In this document: positions 44,257 to 51,929 of the stretch, piece after piece
Position numbering within the stretch: position 1 is the stretch's first letter
Layout of the letters: every line of letters begins with the position of its first letter
Source: Porphyromonadaceae bacterium UBA7332
GTDB taxonomy: Bacteria; Bacteroidota; Bacteroidia; Bacteroidales; UBA7332
DNA length: 64,000 bases
Reading direction: 5' to 3'
NCBI GenBank assembly: GCA_002471225.1
Contig: DKPO01000018.1
Location: forward strand, 35,218 to 99,217
Made by a program: the position numbers and the translations under genes
The notes under the pieces: model-generated
What the model saw: the letters and a program-made list of their open reading frames with translations, nothing else
Databases searched by the model: none
What the model was told of the DNA's origin: nothing

Positions 44257-45755
44257 TATCGACTTGCAACAATTTTTCCTTCTTGTTTTGCTTTTTCTAA
44301 CCAAGTCGGAGGTGTGTTTTTAATCCAGTTTTCTTTTTCTGATTTAAATTTCTTCATATCAAGTCCGATATATTCCTGAGCTTTGTCTTTTGAAGAAATA
44401 TCAGGCATTTCGAAACTTTGAATACCTAAGCTGTATAAAACTTTTTGCAGTTCAAGCTGAGCTTGCATAGTTCTGTCTAAACTGTGTGCAAGAATACGCT
44501 GAGTTTCTACCGGAGCGTGGAATGCACCACCGTGAGAAGCTACAGCATAATCCCAACGCCATTGAGCCTGACGGATTAACTGTAAAGATTGTTCCATTTG
44601 TTTGTCGTTAGCTCCATTGTCCCATGCAGCTTTCGCCATAATGTGTGTTTTAGCAAGTTCGTCTTCAACACGATTACGAATTTCAAGCGCTTTATCCTGA
44701 TATTCATATACATATTTCAACAGGTTTTCTTCACTGTCTCTGTGACAAGTCTGACAAGTCGATGAAATATTTTTCAGAGGAGAAGTAATCTGGTGATCAG
44801 AGAACTTAATACCGCCTTCTGATTTGTAAGGCATGTGACAATCAGCACAGCTTAATCCTCTTTGAGCATGCGGACCAACTAAGAATAATTCATAATCCGG
44901 GTGCTGAGCTTTAAGCATCGGAGCACGGCTTAATGAGTGAGTCCAGTCTTTGTAATCCATGTTGTCAAAATATTTCTCCATATCTTCAACAGTCATACCG
45001 CCATCCCATGGGAATGTCAGATATTTGTTATCTCCTTTGAAGAAGTATTCAACGTGACATTGAGCACAAACCAATGTACGCATTTCTTGTGGAGTTGCAT
45101 CAGCAATGTTACGACCCTGACGTTCGAAAGCTTCAATCAAAGCAGGACGAGTGATAGTCAGTTTCATAGTTTGAGGATCATGACAGTCAGCACATCCGAT
45201 CGGATTTACGATGTCAGCTCCATAATGGCTCCATGATGCTTTATAGAAATCTTCGATTCCTTTTTCTTCCATCATACGAGGAACGTCCGGACTTTTACAA
45301 GCCCAGCAAGTAGAAGGTTGCATATCTTTATGTTCATGATCCGGTGTACCTGTACGTAAAGTATTCGTTACATCTTCAATAGCAAACATGTGTCCGCGTG
45401 GTGCGTTATAGTCGCGGGAGAAAGCATAACCAGCCCAAAGAACAACCATATTCGGACGGCTTTCAAGCATATCTTCTTTGGTGTTACCAAGGTGTTTGCT
45501 TGTAAAGTTCATTTCCTTAGTTCGCTTCCATGTATCATATTGACGAGGGTAGTTAATTCCCCATTCTTCATTCTTAGGATTGATGCCTTCGATTTCGATT
45601 TTTTTATTTGCATATAATGTTGCGATTTCTGCTCTACGTTCTGTAATCGAAGCAGCCAAAAGGCCAAGCATAAATACGGCAACCATAACAAAAGCAAAAA
45701 TAGCCCATCCGATAACAGGGCGATTCTTAATTGATTCTGATAGTTTTTTGAACAT
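44256..45755 (-). CDS. nrfA: Ammonia-forming cytochrome c nitrite reductase NrfA
   Basis: This 499-residue periplasmic enzyme reduces nitrite to ammonium with six electrons. The N-terminal segment 12-36 serves as signal or anchor. Five haem motifs are visible: the catalytic CWACK at 150-154, with Lys as haem ligand, then CADCH at 188-192, CAQCH at 230-234, CADCH at 303-307 and CQTCH at 334-338. The CxxCK site and length are diagnostic of NrfA. It starts 3 bases after nrfH and would form the NrfHA complex, taking electrons from menaquinol. It also can reduce nitric oxide and hydroxylamine in known homologues, which fits control by a nitrosative-stress regulator. Confidence 0.98.
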   Translation of the reverse strand: MFKKLSESIKNRPVIGWAIFAFVMVAVFMLGLLAASITERRAEIATLYANKKIEIEGINPKNEEWGINYPRQYDTWKRTKEMNFTSKHLGNTKEDMLESRPNMVVLWAGYAFSRDYNAPRGHMFAIEDVTNTLRTGTPDHEHKDMQPSTCWACKSPDVPRMMEEKGIEDFYKASWSHYGADIVNPIGCADCHDPQTMKLTITRPALIEAFERQGRNIADATPQEMRTLVCAQCHVEYFFKGDNKYLTFPWDGGMTVEDMEKYFDNMDYKDWTHSLSRAPMLKAQHPDYELFLVGPHAQRGLSCADCHMPYKSEGGIKFSDHQITSPLKNISSTCQTCHRDSEENLLKYVYEYQDKALEIRNRVEDELAKTHIMAKAAWDNGANDKQMEQSLQLIRQAQWRWDYAVASHGGAFHAPVETQRILAHSLDRTMQAQLELQKVLYSLGIQSFEMPDISSKDKAQEYIGLDMKKFKSEKENWIKNTPPTWLEKAKQEGKIVASR

Positions 45756-45758
45756 AAG

Positions 45759-46349
45759 TTATTTGGATTTTTTGTTATTCATCATTTTTTTAAGCCATGC
45801 CGGAACCGGAGATTCTGGCATCGGTGCAATTGCATTCGGTGCAGAAGATATGTTGCTGACAACTGTGTGCGGAACATCTCTGTGACAATCCCAGCACTTT
45901 TTGCCTTCACCTTCTGTTGTTTGTGTGTAATCAATCATACCGGTGTTTACAAATTCGGTATTTAACTGAGTATGACAGCGGATACAGTTGTCCATGATAA
46001 CCTGGCTACTTGCATCTCGCGGACGGATCACGTCCGGTTCACCACGCAATGTAAAGACTGCTGAATGATACAGACCATCCATAGCCTTAAAGGCGTATTT
46101 GTTAAATACATTATCTTGCGGAACGTGACAATCATTACAGGTTGTCTCTTTTCCATGTGAACTATGCATCCATGACTGATAGTAAGGAGCCATGATGTGA
46201 CAGTTTACACATGCCGCAGGATCATCTGATAAATAGGTATGTGCCCGGGATACATAGATAATATATCCGGTGAGACCTACTGCTATTCCCCCTATTATAA
46301 AAAGAGGGACAACAAACCATCCGGGGATAAGATTCAATAATTTCTTCAT
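45759..46349 (-). CDS. nrfH: NrfH, membrane quinol-oxidising tetrahaem cytochrome
   Basis: This 196-residue NapC/NirT-family protein has one N-terminal transmembrane helix (about 11-33) and four CxxCH motifs at 47-51, 71-75, 122-126 and 152-156. It passes electrons from menaquinol to NrfA. It is the first gene of the nrf operon. Its promoter has a good -7 box but no -33 element, and a Crp-type palindrome replaces it, so transcription probably needs an activator. Confidence 0.97.
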   Translation of the reverse strand: MKKLLNLIPGWFVVPLFIIGGIAVGLTGYIIYVSRAHTYLSDDPAACVNCHIMAPYYQSWMHSSHGKETTCNDCHVPQDNVFNKYAFKAMDGLYHSAVFTLRGEPDVIRPRDASSQVIMDNCIRCHTQLNTEFVNTGMIDYTQTTEGEGKKCWDCHRDVPHTVVSNISSAPNAIAPMPESPVPAWLKKMMNNKKSK

Positions 46350-46373
46350 TTTGTTAATTCAGTATAAATCAGG

Positions 46374-46381
46374 CAAATGTA
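46374..46381 (-). promoter_or_regulatory. -7 box of the nrfHA operon
   Basis: On the minus strand the sequence reads TACATTTG, a match to TAnnTTTG, 25 bases upstream of the nrfH start. No -33 element is present. Confidence 0.7.
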
Positions 46382-46402
46382 TAAACTGTTAATTTTACAG
46401 AG

Positions 46403-46418
46403 TGTGATAAATGTCACA
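46403..46418 (-). promoter_or_regulatory. Crp/Fnr-type operator upstream of nrfH
   Basis: TGTGA-N6-TCACA (46403-46418), extendable to 7-bp arms AGTGTGA/TCACACT at 46401-46420, lies exactly 21 bases upstream of the -7 box. Its centre is near -41, where class II activators bind. A related site with the same spacing is at 49515-49530. Confidence 0.72.
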
Positions 46419-46514
46419 CTTTAAAAAAATAATTTGCTTAAATATATGTTTATCGGCTGTCGCATTGTTAGTAGGTTGATACAGGTGCATATGACACTCT
46501 AAATTTCTTTTCGT

Positions 46515-46522
46515 TATATTTG
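46515..46522 (+). promoter_or_regulatory. -7 box of the HD-domain gene
   Basis: TATATTTG matches TAnnTTTG and lies 27 bases before the ATG at 46550. A TTG inside this box is in frame with the gene but should not be taken as the start codon. Confidence 0.6.
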
Positions 46523-46549
46523 TCAGATTATTATCTGAACTTAATTCGT

Positions 46550-47167
46550 ATGATTGTAAGTATAAAAGAATATATTGAAGAGAAAATATTACCTTGTTAT
46601 TCCACATTTGATAAAGCGCACCAAAGAGATCATGCCGAGAAAGTGATTCGTGAGAGTCTGGAGCTGGCACGTTATTATCCGGTCAATATGGATATGGTTT
46701 ATATAATTGCAGCTTATCATGATCTGGGGCTGAGTAAAGGGAGAGATCAGCACCATATCGAATCGGGCAAAATGCTTTTAGCCGATGAATTCCTGAAAGC
46801 CCGGTTTACGGATGAACAAATGGTTCTTATGCAAGAGGCGATTGAGGATCATCGTGCATCCAATAAACATGAACCACGTAGTATTTATGGTAAGATTGTG
46901 GCGGAGGCTGATCGTATCATTAATCCGCAGATTACTTTGAGACGTACCGTTCAGTTTGGATTGTCACATCATCCCGATAAAGGAAAGGAAGAACAATATG
47001 AACGTTTCTGTGCTCATTTACTGGAGAAATATGCTGAAGGAGGATATATGAAATTATGGATACCCGAATCATCCAATGCGCTTCGTTTGGAAGAGCTTCG
47101 TCTGATAATAGCATGTCCGGATGTTTTAAAAGGCTATTTTGACAGAATGTATGAAGAGGAAAAATAA
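46550..47167 (+). CDS. HD-domain phosphohydrolase
   Basis: The 205-residue protein from ATG 46550 has an HD-type metal site: His28 in the first helix, His57-Asp58 in AAYHDLG, and a further EDHRAS and EADR motif in later helices. Such small HD proteins hydrolyse phosphate esters of nucleotides or related compounds. No signal peptide is present. It is divergent from nrfH and shares the 200-base intergenic region with it, but I see no strong operator near its own promoter. Substrate unknown. Confidence 0.85.
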   Translation: MIVSIKEYIEEKILPCYSTFDKAHQRDHAEKVIRESLELARYYPVNMDMVYIIAAYHDLGLSKGRDQHHIESGKMLLADEFLKARFTDEQMVLMQEAIEDHRASNKHEPRSIYGKIVAEADRIINPQITLRRTVQFGLSHHPDKGKEEQYERFCAHLLEKYAEGGYMKLWIPESSNALRLEELRLIIACPDVLKGYFDRMYEEEK

Positions 47168-47189
47168 CGAAGTATAAATAGGATCTAAA

Positions 47190-47226
47190 AAACAGGAGAC
47201 TAACCCGCAAGGTCAGTCTCCTGTTT
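47190..47226. terminator. Bidirectional terminator between HD and DUF2945 genes
   Basis: A 12-bp perfect stem (AAACAGGAGACT at 47190-47201, complement at 47215-47226) with T-runs on the right and A-runs on the left. It overlaps the stop codon of the minus-strand gene. Confidence 0.85.
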
Positions 47227-47428
47227 TTGTTAATGCTTTCCCTTTATGGGCTGCTATATGATCAGATTTATCACTTTTTATTTCATATTGAGGATCTTCC
47301 GGAGTCGCGTGATGCGTATAACCTTTATAGTCAAAGTCACTGGTGTGTATCCGAACGATCGTACCGCTTACGATTCCTGCTTCCGAATTCCATTGTACAT
47401 GGTCACCGATCTTAAATCTTGTATCCAT
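47213..47428 (-). CDS. DUF2945 (HVA1/TUDOR-like) small protein
   Basis: The ATG at 47428 gives 71 residues, the usual length for DUF2945 proteins. Typical features are FKIGDHVQWNSEAG at the start and YEIKSDKSDHIAAHKGKAL at the end. The fold is predicted to be a small SH3/tudor-like barrel, and the molecular role is unknown. A longer frame from 47485 would add 19 hydrophobic residues that homologues lack. It is transcribed divergently from the C-N hydrolase gene. Confidence 0.82.
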   Translation of the reverse strand: MDTRFKIGDHVQWNSEAGIVSGTIVRIHTSDFDYKGYTHHATPEDPQYEIKSDKSDHIAAHKGKALTKTGD

Positions 47429-47466
47429 AAGTGTTTGTATTAGGAGTCTGTATTCGTTATATAGAA

Positions 47467-47482
47467 ATCGAAACATTTCGAT
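47467..47482. promoter_or_regulatory. Near-perfect palindrome in a divergent promoter region
   Basis: ATCGAAA-CA-TTTCGAT has 7-bp arms around two central bases. It lies 39 bases upstream of the DUF2945 start and 42 bases upstream of the C-N hydrolase start, so it could be an operator for either or both. No matching regulator is identified. Confidence 0.4.
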
Positions 47483-47523
47483 CATTCAAAATGTTTATTG
47501 ATTATCTATAATACTCAATAATT

Positions 47524-48558
47524 ATGTTACAAGAATTTGCCTGTACCGGTGTGACACTGAATGCAAAAGACGGAAGTCTGATTGTCGGACGAACCATAGA
47601 GTGGGGTGGGTCTGCTCTGCCCTCTTTTTATGTCGTAACTCCGCGGAATCATACCTTTAAGTCATTGACTCCTTCCGGAGAACATGGGTTATGTTATCAG
47701 TCTCAATATGGCTGGGTCGGATTATCTGTCGTGCAAAAAGAATTTGTGGCAGAGGGATTGAATGAGCAAGGCTTATCCTGCGGATTATTTTATTTTCCGG
47801 GTTATGGCGAATATGTCCGATATGACTCAACAAAAGATTCATCTTCCATAGCTGATATGCAGTTGGTCTCCTGGATGCTTTCTACCTGTAAGGATATAGA
47901 TGAGGTGAAGAGATCAATAACGGCTTTACGTATTATATCTGTTGTACCCGAACAAGGTTCGGCTACTATTCACTGGCGTGTAACAGATAGATCGGGTCAG
48001 CAAATAGTCATAGAAATTACCGATGGCGGAAAGATAAATATTTATGATAATCCGGTGGGAGTCATAACGAATGCACCTTCTTTTCCATGGCATTTGACAA
48101 ATCTGAATAACTATGTTAATCTCTTTCCGGGTGCGGCACCATCGATTAAGCTTGGTGAAAAGATCTTATCTCCTTTTGGTGCAGGGTCGGGGATGCTTGG
48201 TATTCCGGGAGATGTAACACCGCCTTCAAGATTTGTGCGAATGGCGTTTTACAGAGCTACTGCTCCACAAAAAGATCATGCATTTGATACGGTAACACAA
48301 TGCTTTCATTTGCTGAATAATTTCGATATTCCGATCGGTATTGAGCATGCCGAAAGTGAAGTCGTAGATATCCCGAGTGCAACTCAATGGACTTCCGTGT
48401 TGGATACGACAGGCCTGAAAGTGTATTACCGGACTTTCTATAATTCGAATATTCGCTGTATTGATTTAAATTCAATCGATCTGAATAAAGTTACTTATCA
48501 GTATCATCCGTTAGATATAACCCATGATCAGCCCATTGAATATATTACAATAACTTAA
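47524..48558 (+). CDS. Linear amide C-N hydrolase, choloylglycine hydrolase/penicillin V acylase family
   Basis: This 344-residue Ntn-hydrolase resembles bile salt hydrolases and penicillin V acylases. The nucleophile is Cys7 (CTGVTL), followed at the family spacing by Arg23 and Glu26 in GRTIEW, where many bile salt hydrolases have Asp. Only six residues precede Cys7, neither a bare initiator Met nor a full signal peptide, so a short propeptide must be removed for activity. NEQGLSCGLFYFPGY resembles the region after the substrate loop. The enzyme appears to be cytoplasmic. Bile-acid deconjugation, acyl-homoserine lactone or other amide cleavage cannot be told apart here. It is a single gene ending at a shared terminator. 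Confidence 0.88.
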   Translation: MLQEFACTGVTLNAKDGSLIVGRTIEWGGSALPSFYVVTPRNHTFKSLTPSGEHGLCYQSQYGWVGLSVVQKEFVAEGLNEQGLSCGLFYFPGYGEYVRYDSTKDSSSIADMQLVSWMLSTCKDIDEVKRSITALRIISVVPEQGSATIHWRVTDRSGQQIVIEITDGGKINIYDNPVGVITNAPSFPWHLTNLNNYVNLFPGAAPSIKLGEKILSPFGAGSGMLGIPGDVTPPSRFVRMAFYRATAPQKDHAFDTVTQCFHLLNNFDIPIGIEHAESEVVDIPSATQWTSVLDTTGLKVYYRTFYNSNIRCIDLNSIDLNKVTYQYHPLDITHDQPIEYITIT

Positions 48559-48559
48559 A

Positions 48560-48590
48560 AAGAGCGTGCAGCCATAAACTGCACGCTCTT
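48560..48590. terminator. Bidirectional terminator
   Basis: A 12-bp perfect stem (AAGAGCGTGCAG at 48560-48571 and its complement at 48579-48590) lies between the convergent C-N hydrolase and Fe-S protein genes. Confidence 0.85.
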
Positions 48591-48603
48591 ATATTTTATC
48601 TGT

Positions 48604-49464
48604 TCAAATCCATTCGTCTTTAACTATCTCTCCTTGTACACTAATAATAATTTCTTTGACAGGGATCTTTCGGGAAGCCTGACTGACTGCTAATTGTACT
48701 AATTGTGATAATCCTTTGCAACAAGGAACTTCCATAATGATAACTGTCAGCGTATTTATCTGTGATTCATTAATCATTTCTTTTAGTTTGGCCACATAAA
48801 CTTCTTTATTGCTATCCAGTTTAGGACAAGCGATAACCAATTTTTTACCTTTAAGGAAGGTGCTGTGGAAATCTGCATAGGCAAATGCTGTACAATCTGC
48901 AGCGACTAAAAGATCTGCTCCTGCAAGGTAACCGGCTCCCGGATTGATCAGATGTAGCTGTACAGGCCAATGCGTTAATTCAGATGATTGAGCCGGACGA
49001 TTCTCTGATTGGGGTCTGGCCATCGCAGCCGGTTTGAAAGAACGTGCAGCACTACCCGGGCATCCACACGGAAGAGGTGTCGATTTAGGGCTTTCTGTTG
49101 TCTCCAATCCGGATAAATCAACATTTAACTGATGTTTACGGATATAGGCTATTCCTTGTTGAAGATAAACGTTTTCATTGTGATCTTTCAAATGATTCAG
49201 ATGTGCAAGTATTGTTTTCTCTCCTTTGGATGAGATACGCTTCATAACAGCAATTTCATCATAAGGCAATGCTTCGCGTTCTTCGATAGATATAGCTCCG
49301 ACAGGACAATCTCCGATACAAGCGCCCAGACCATCACAATATAACTCGCTAATAATACGCGCTTTTCCATCAATCATTTGCAGAGCGCCCTCGTGACAAC
49401 CTTTCACACATTTTCCGCAACCATTGCAAAGCTCTTCATCTATGGATATAATTTTTCTTTTCAT
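48604..49464 (-). CDS. 4Fe-4S ferredoxin-domain protein
   Basis: From ATG 49464 the protein has 286 residues. Cluster one is CNGCGKCVKGC (Cys13, 16, 19, 23). The second motif CDGLGACIGDC (Cys43, 49, 53) lacks the second Cys of the usual pattern, so it may hold a different or labile cluster. The C-terminal part contains further Cys (PLPCGCPG, EVPCCKG). A frame from 49488 was rejected because it starts inside the -7 box. Homologues of this kind are often next to the hybrid cluster protein Hcp in anaerobes. Its promoter carries a Crp/Fnr-type site at the same spacing as nrfH, so a role in nitrosative-stress redox chemistry is likely but not shown. Confidence 0.85.
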   Translation of the reverse strand: MKRKIISIDEELCNGCGKCVKGCHEGALQMIDGKARIISELYCDGLGACIGDCPVGAISIEEREALPYDEIAVMKRISSKGEKTILAHLNHLKDHNENVYLQQGIAYIRKHQLNVDLSGLETTESPKSTPLPCGCPGSAARSFKPAAMARPQSENRPAQSSELTHWPVQLHLINPGAGYLAGADLLVAADCTAFAYADFHSTFLKGKKLVIACPKLDSNKEVYVAKLKEMINESQINTLTVIIMEVPCCKGLSQLVQLAVSQASRKIPVKEIIISVQGEIVKDEWI

Positions 49465-49485
49465 CGTAAACTGAATTTTAGATGA

Positions 49486-49493
49486 CAAAAATA
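49486..49493 (-). promoter_or_regulatory. -7 box of the 4Fe-4S protein gene
   Basis: On the minus strand the sequence reads TATTTTTG, a full match to TAnnTTTG, with the start codon 21 bases downstream. No -33 element is seen. Confidence 0.65.
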
Positions 49494-49514
49494 ATAGAAG
49501 ATAAACGTATAAAA

Positions 49515-49530
49515 TGTCACATAGGTTACA
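49515..49530 (-). promoter_or_regulatory. Second Crp/Fnr-type operator
   Basis: TGTCACATAGGTTACA is an imperfect palindrome of the form TGTnA-N6-TnACA. It lies exactly 21 bases upstream of the -7 box, the same geometry as the nrfH operator, and shares the 8-mer ATGTCACA with it. Confidence 0.6.
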
Positions 49531-49558
49531 GCCAAATGATAAATAATCTATATAAAAT

Positions 49559-49595
49559 AACCCCGGAGAGAGCTATTGTAAACTTCTCCGGGGTT
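49559..49595 (-). terminator. Terminator of the metal efflux operon
   Basis: AACCCCGGAGA at 49559-49569 and its complement ending at 49595 form an 11-bp GC-rich stem, followed on the minus strand by a T-rich tract. It closes the efflux operon and also separates it from the Fe-S gene. Confidence 0.8.
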
Positions 49596-49601
49596 TGTCT
49601 T

Positions 49602-50777
49602 TTAAAAATAAAGCTTGTTGAAAGCATTATAAGTTAGATTGAAATCACGATATAATTCCAATGCTTTAGTCTTGGTATCATAATAATACGTAAGCTCCAT
49701 CAGATATTCCAGCAAAGATAATTCACCTTTCTGATAAGCCTTCAGAAGAAGTTTCTCATCACTCATCGCATGCAGCGTTTCCCGATACAATTGACAGTTG
49801 GCTTGTTGTTGAACCAACTGCTGATACAAGTCGGCATAATAAGAGCGTTGAGAGGTTGTAATATCATTCATCTGATACTCCGAAGCAAATTTGCGGGCTT
49901 TAGCCTGCTTTACCTGATTGCGGTTTTCCCAAAGAGGAACAGATATACCAAAAACCGCCCCTTGAAATAACTCATCGGCTAAATGCTCCATAGTATAACC
50001 TAATTTGATTTTGGGCAATCCGTTACTCTTGCTCGTATGCAGATTTCTTAATGCGGCTTGCACTTGTTGATCTGCCGCACTGATATACGGATTGACTCCG
50101 ATAGAAGTCTGATACCATTGAGCAAAATCAACAGGAACCTCCGGAGTTGGGAAATCTTCCTCACTGATTGAAACAGGAATACCTCCGTTCAACTGATTCA
50201 GTAAAATCTGCTTTCCGTTTCTCTCTGCGTCAATCTTACTTTTTTCAGCGCTTGCATTGATTTGATTCAAACGAGCTTTGTTCAGATCAAGCTGATTGAC
50301 TGCTCCTAAATCATATTGCCTCTTTATACTTGTGTACAGAAGAGATGCTTGCTCTTCACGCAATGTAAACTCTTTGTAAAGTTGATTGAGATAAATCAGC
50401 TCAATACACAAATTACGGGCTTCCAGTAAAATTTGCAATCTTTGTTGATTGTACTCTGCTTCACGTTGAGCAATCCGATGTCCGATAGTCTTGTTTCTGT
50501 AATAGTAAGTACTTGGAAAATCGAACGTCTGCGTAGCCGTAAAGGTTTGTTTGTTTCCCAACTCTCCCGGTTTACCCCATTGATAAGAAGCCTCTGCATC
50601 GGGATTTGATAAATTATTTGTTGTACGCTCTGCCCGGATATCTGCCTCTTTGAATTGATAAGCCGATTTGAGAGCCAGGTTATTGCTTTCGACAGATTCC
50701 AGAACTTGCTGAATATTCTGAGCAAATAAAAAAGTCGAACATAAAATACCGGAAGTCAGAAGAATTATTTTTCTCAT
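49602..50777 (-). CDS. CzcC/CusC-like TolC-family outer-membrane channel
   Basis: This 391-residue protein has a signal peptide (ILCSTFLFAQ) and two helical TolC repeats (TNNLSNPDAEASYQWGKPGE, LDLNKARLNQINASAEKSK). It is the last gene of the efflux operon and its start shares one base with the adaptor stop. It would be the outer-membrane exit duct for the RND pump. Confidence 0.9.
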   Translation of the reverse strand: MRKIILLTSGILCSTFLFAQNIQQVLESVESNNLALKSAYQFKEADIRAERTTNNLSNPDAEASYQWGKPGELGNKQTFTATQTFDFPSTYYYRNKTIGHRIAQREAEYNQQRLQILLEARNLCIELIYLNQLYKEFTLREEQASLLYTSIKRQYDLGAVNQLDLNKARLNQINASAEKSKIDAERNGKQILLNQLNGGIPVSISEEDFPTPEVPVDFAQWYQTSIGVNPYISAADQQVQAALRNLHTSKSNGLPKIKLGYTMEHLADELFQGAVFGISVPLWENRNQVKQAKARKFASEYQMNDITTSQRSYYADLYQQLVQQQANCQLYRETLHAMSDEKLLLKAYQKGELSLLEYLMELTYYYDTKTKALELYRDFNLTYNAFNKLYF

Positions 50778-51919
50778 TATTCAGCTGTTTTTTCAATTTC
50801 AGATTCAATATAATAAGCACCTTTGGTAACAACCGAATTGTCATTCGGGAAATCCTGCGGATTCAGTATTTCCACTAAACCGTTCATCTCAGCACCTTTG
50901 TGTACTCTCACTTCTTCGAATGAGTTTCCTTTTTTAATAAAGGCAAACCATTGATTGTCACGATTGATAATCGCCGTTTCAGGAAGAGTAGCAACCGTCC
51001 GTTTCTGAGTATGAATTGTACCATTTACATACATTCCTTCCTTAAATACTTCCTGAGGTTTAAGGATATGGGCAATCACTTCGACCGAGCGATTATCCGG
51101 ATCAACCTTTTCACCGATATATTGAATTTCCGCATCAAACTTCTGATCGGGATGGCTGATCAGATTAAATTCGACACGGTCCCCTAAGGCAATATGTGGA
51201 AGATCATTTTCAAAAATCTGAAGGTTCACATGCATATGCGACTTATTGATAATATCAAACAAAGATTCGCCCGGAGATACACTTTTCCCGAGATTCAGAG
51301 ATGTAGAAGTAACAGAGCCTTCAATGGGTGATTTAATAGCAAAGCGACTTTGTACACCTTTCTGATCAATCGTTTCCGGATTGACTTGTATCAGACTTAA
51401 TGAAGCTTTGCTGGCCTCGAAATTCGCTTTTGCCGTTTCATATTTATTACGGGATTCCTGCAATTGCTTTGTTGAGCTGATATTGTCATTAGCTAAATCA
51501 CTGATACGCTCATATTCCGATTTACTGGCGGTATAATTGCTTTTACTTTCCAGATATTCTTTCTGTAGTTGAATAAATTCCGGATGTTCTACTTCTGCTA
51601 ACGTCTGTCCTTTTTTTACCTTATCGCCGATAGTCACGAAGACCTTAACGATACGTCCCGATATAGGTAACGAAATCGTAGCCATATTTTCAGGCGGCAG
51701 CTCCATAAATCCATTTCCGGTAACCATATGAGCTAACTCCTGTACTTCCGTATTTCCGGTTTCTATTTCAGAAAGGCTCAATTGCTTATCATTAAGTTCT
51801 ATGTTTGACGTATTCTTTGTCGTCTCCGTTACTTCATTTTTTGCAGTTTCTTTCTTCGCACAACTACTGATAAAAAATGAAACAGTAAGGAGTGACAGGA
51901 TATATAATTTCTTTTTCAT
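50777..51919 (-). CDS. CzcB/CusB-like periplasmic adaptor lipoprotein
   Basis: This 380-residue protein has a lipobox Cys20 (FISSCAKKE). Adaptor features include the barrel-sandwich segment ISGRIVKVFVTIGDKVKKG, a helical hairpin at about 115-165 and the beta-barrel domain. It lacks the Met-rich N-terminus of CusB, which favours a Czc-type (zinc, cobalt, cadmium) pump. It follows the RND gene by 10 bases. Confidence 0.92.
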   Translation of the reverse strand: MKKKLYILSLLTVSFFISSCAKKETAKNEVTETTKNTSNIELNDKQLSLSEIETGNTEVQELAHMVTGNGFMELPPENMATISLPISGRIVKVFVTIGDKVKKGQTLAEVEHPEFIQLQKEYLESKSNYTASKSEYERISDLANDNISSTKQLQESRNKYETAKANFEASKASLSLIQVNPETIDQKGVQSRFAIKSPIEGSVTSTSLNLGKSVSPGESLFDIINKSHMHVNLQIFENDLPHIALGDRVEFNLISHPDQKFDAEIQYIGEKVDPDNRSVEVIAHILKPQEVFKEGMYVNGTIHTQKRTVATLPETAIINRDNQWFAFIKKGNSFEEVRVHKGAEMNGLVEILNPQDFPNDNSVVTKGAYYIESEIEKTAE

Positions 51920-51929
51920 AAAGTCTGTA

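Noticed and set aside
44257..44304. Longer ResB start
   Set aside because: It would lie within nrfA, while the ATG overlapping the nrfA stop gives a normal ResB N-terminus.
46481..46500. Operator for the HD gene in the nrfH intergenic region
   Set aside because: The sequence has only a partial GTG...CAC symmetry and does not lie at the 21-base spacing seen at the two good sites.
46520..46549. TTG start that lengthens the HD protein by ten residues
   Set aside because: The TTG is the end of the -7 box TATATTTG, so it would lie upstream of the transcript.
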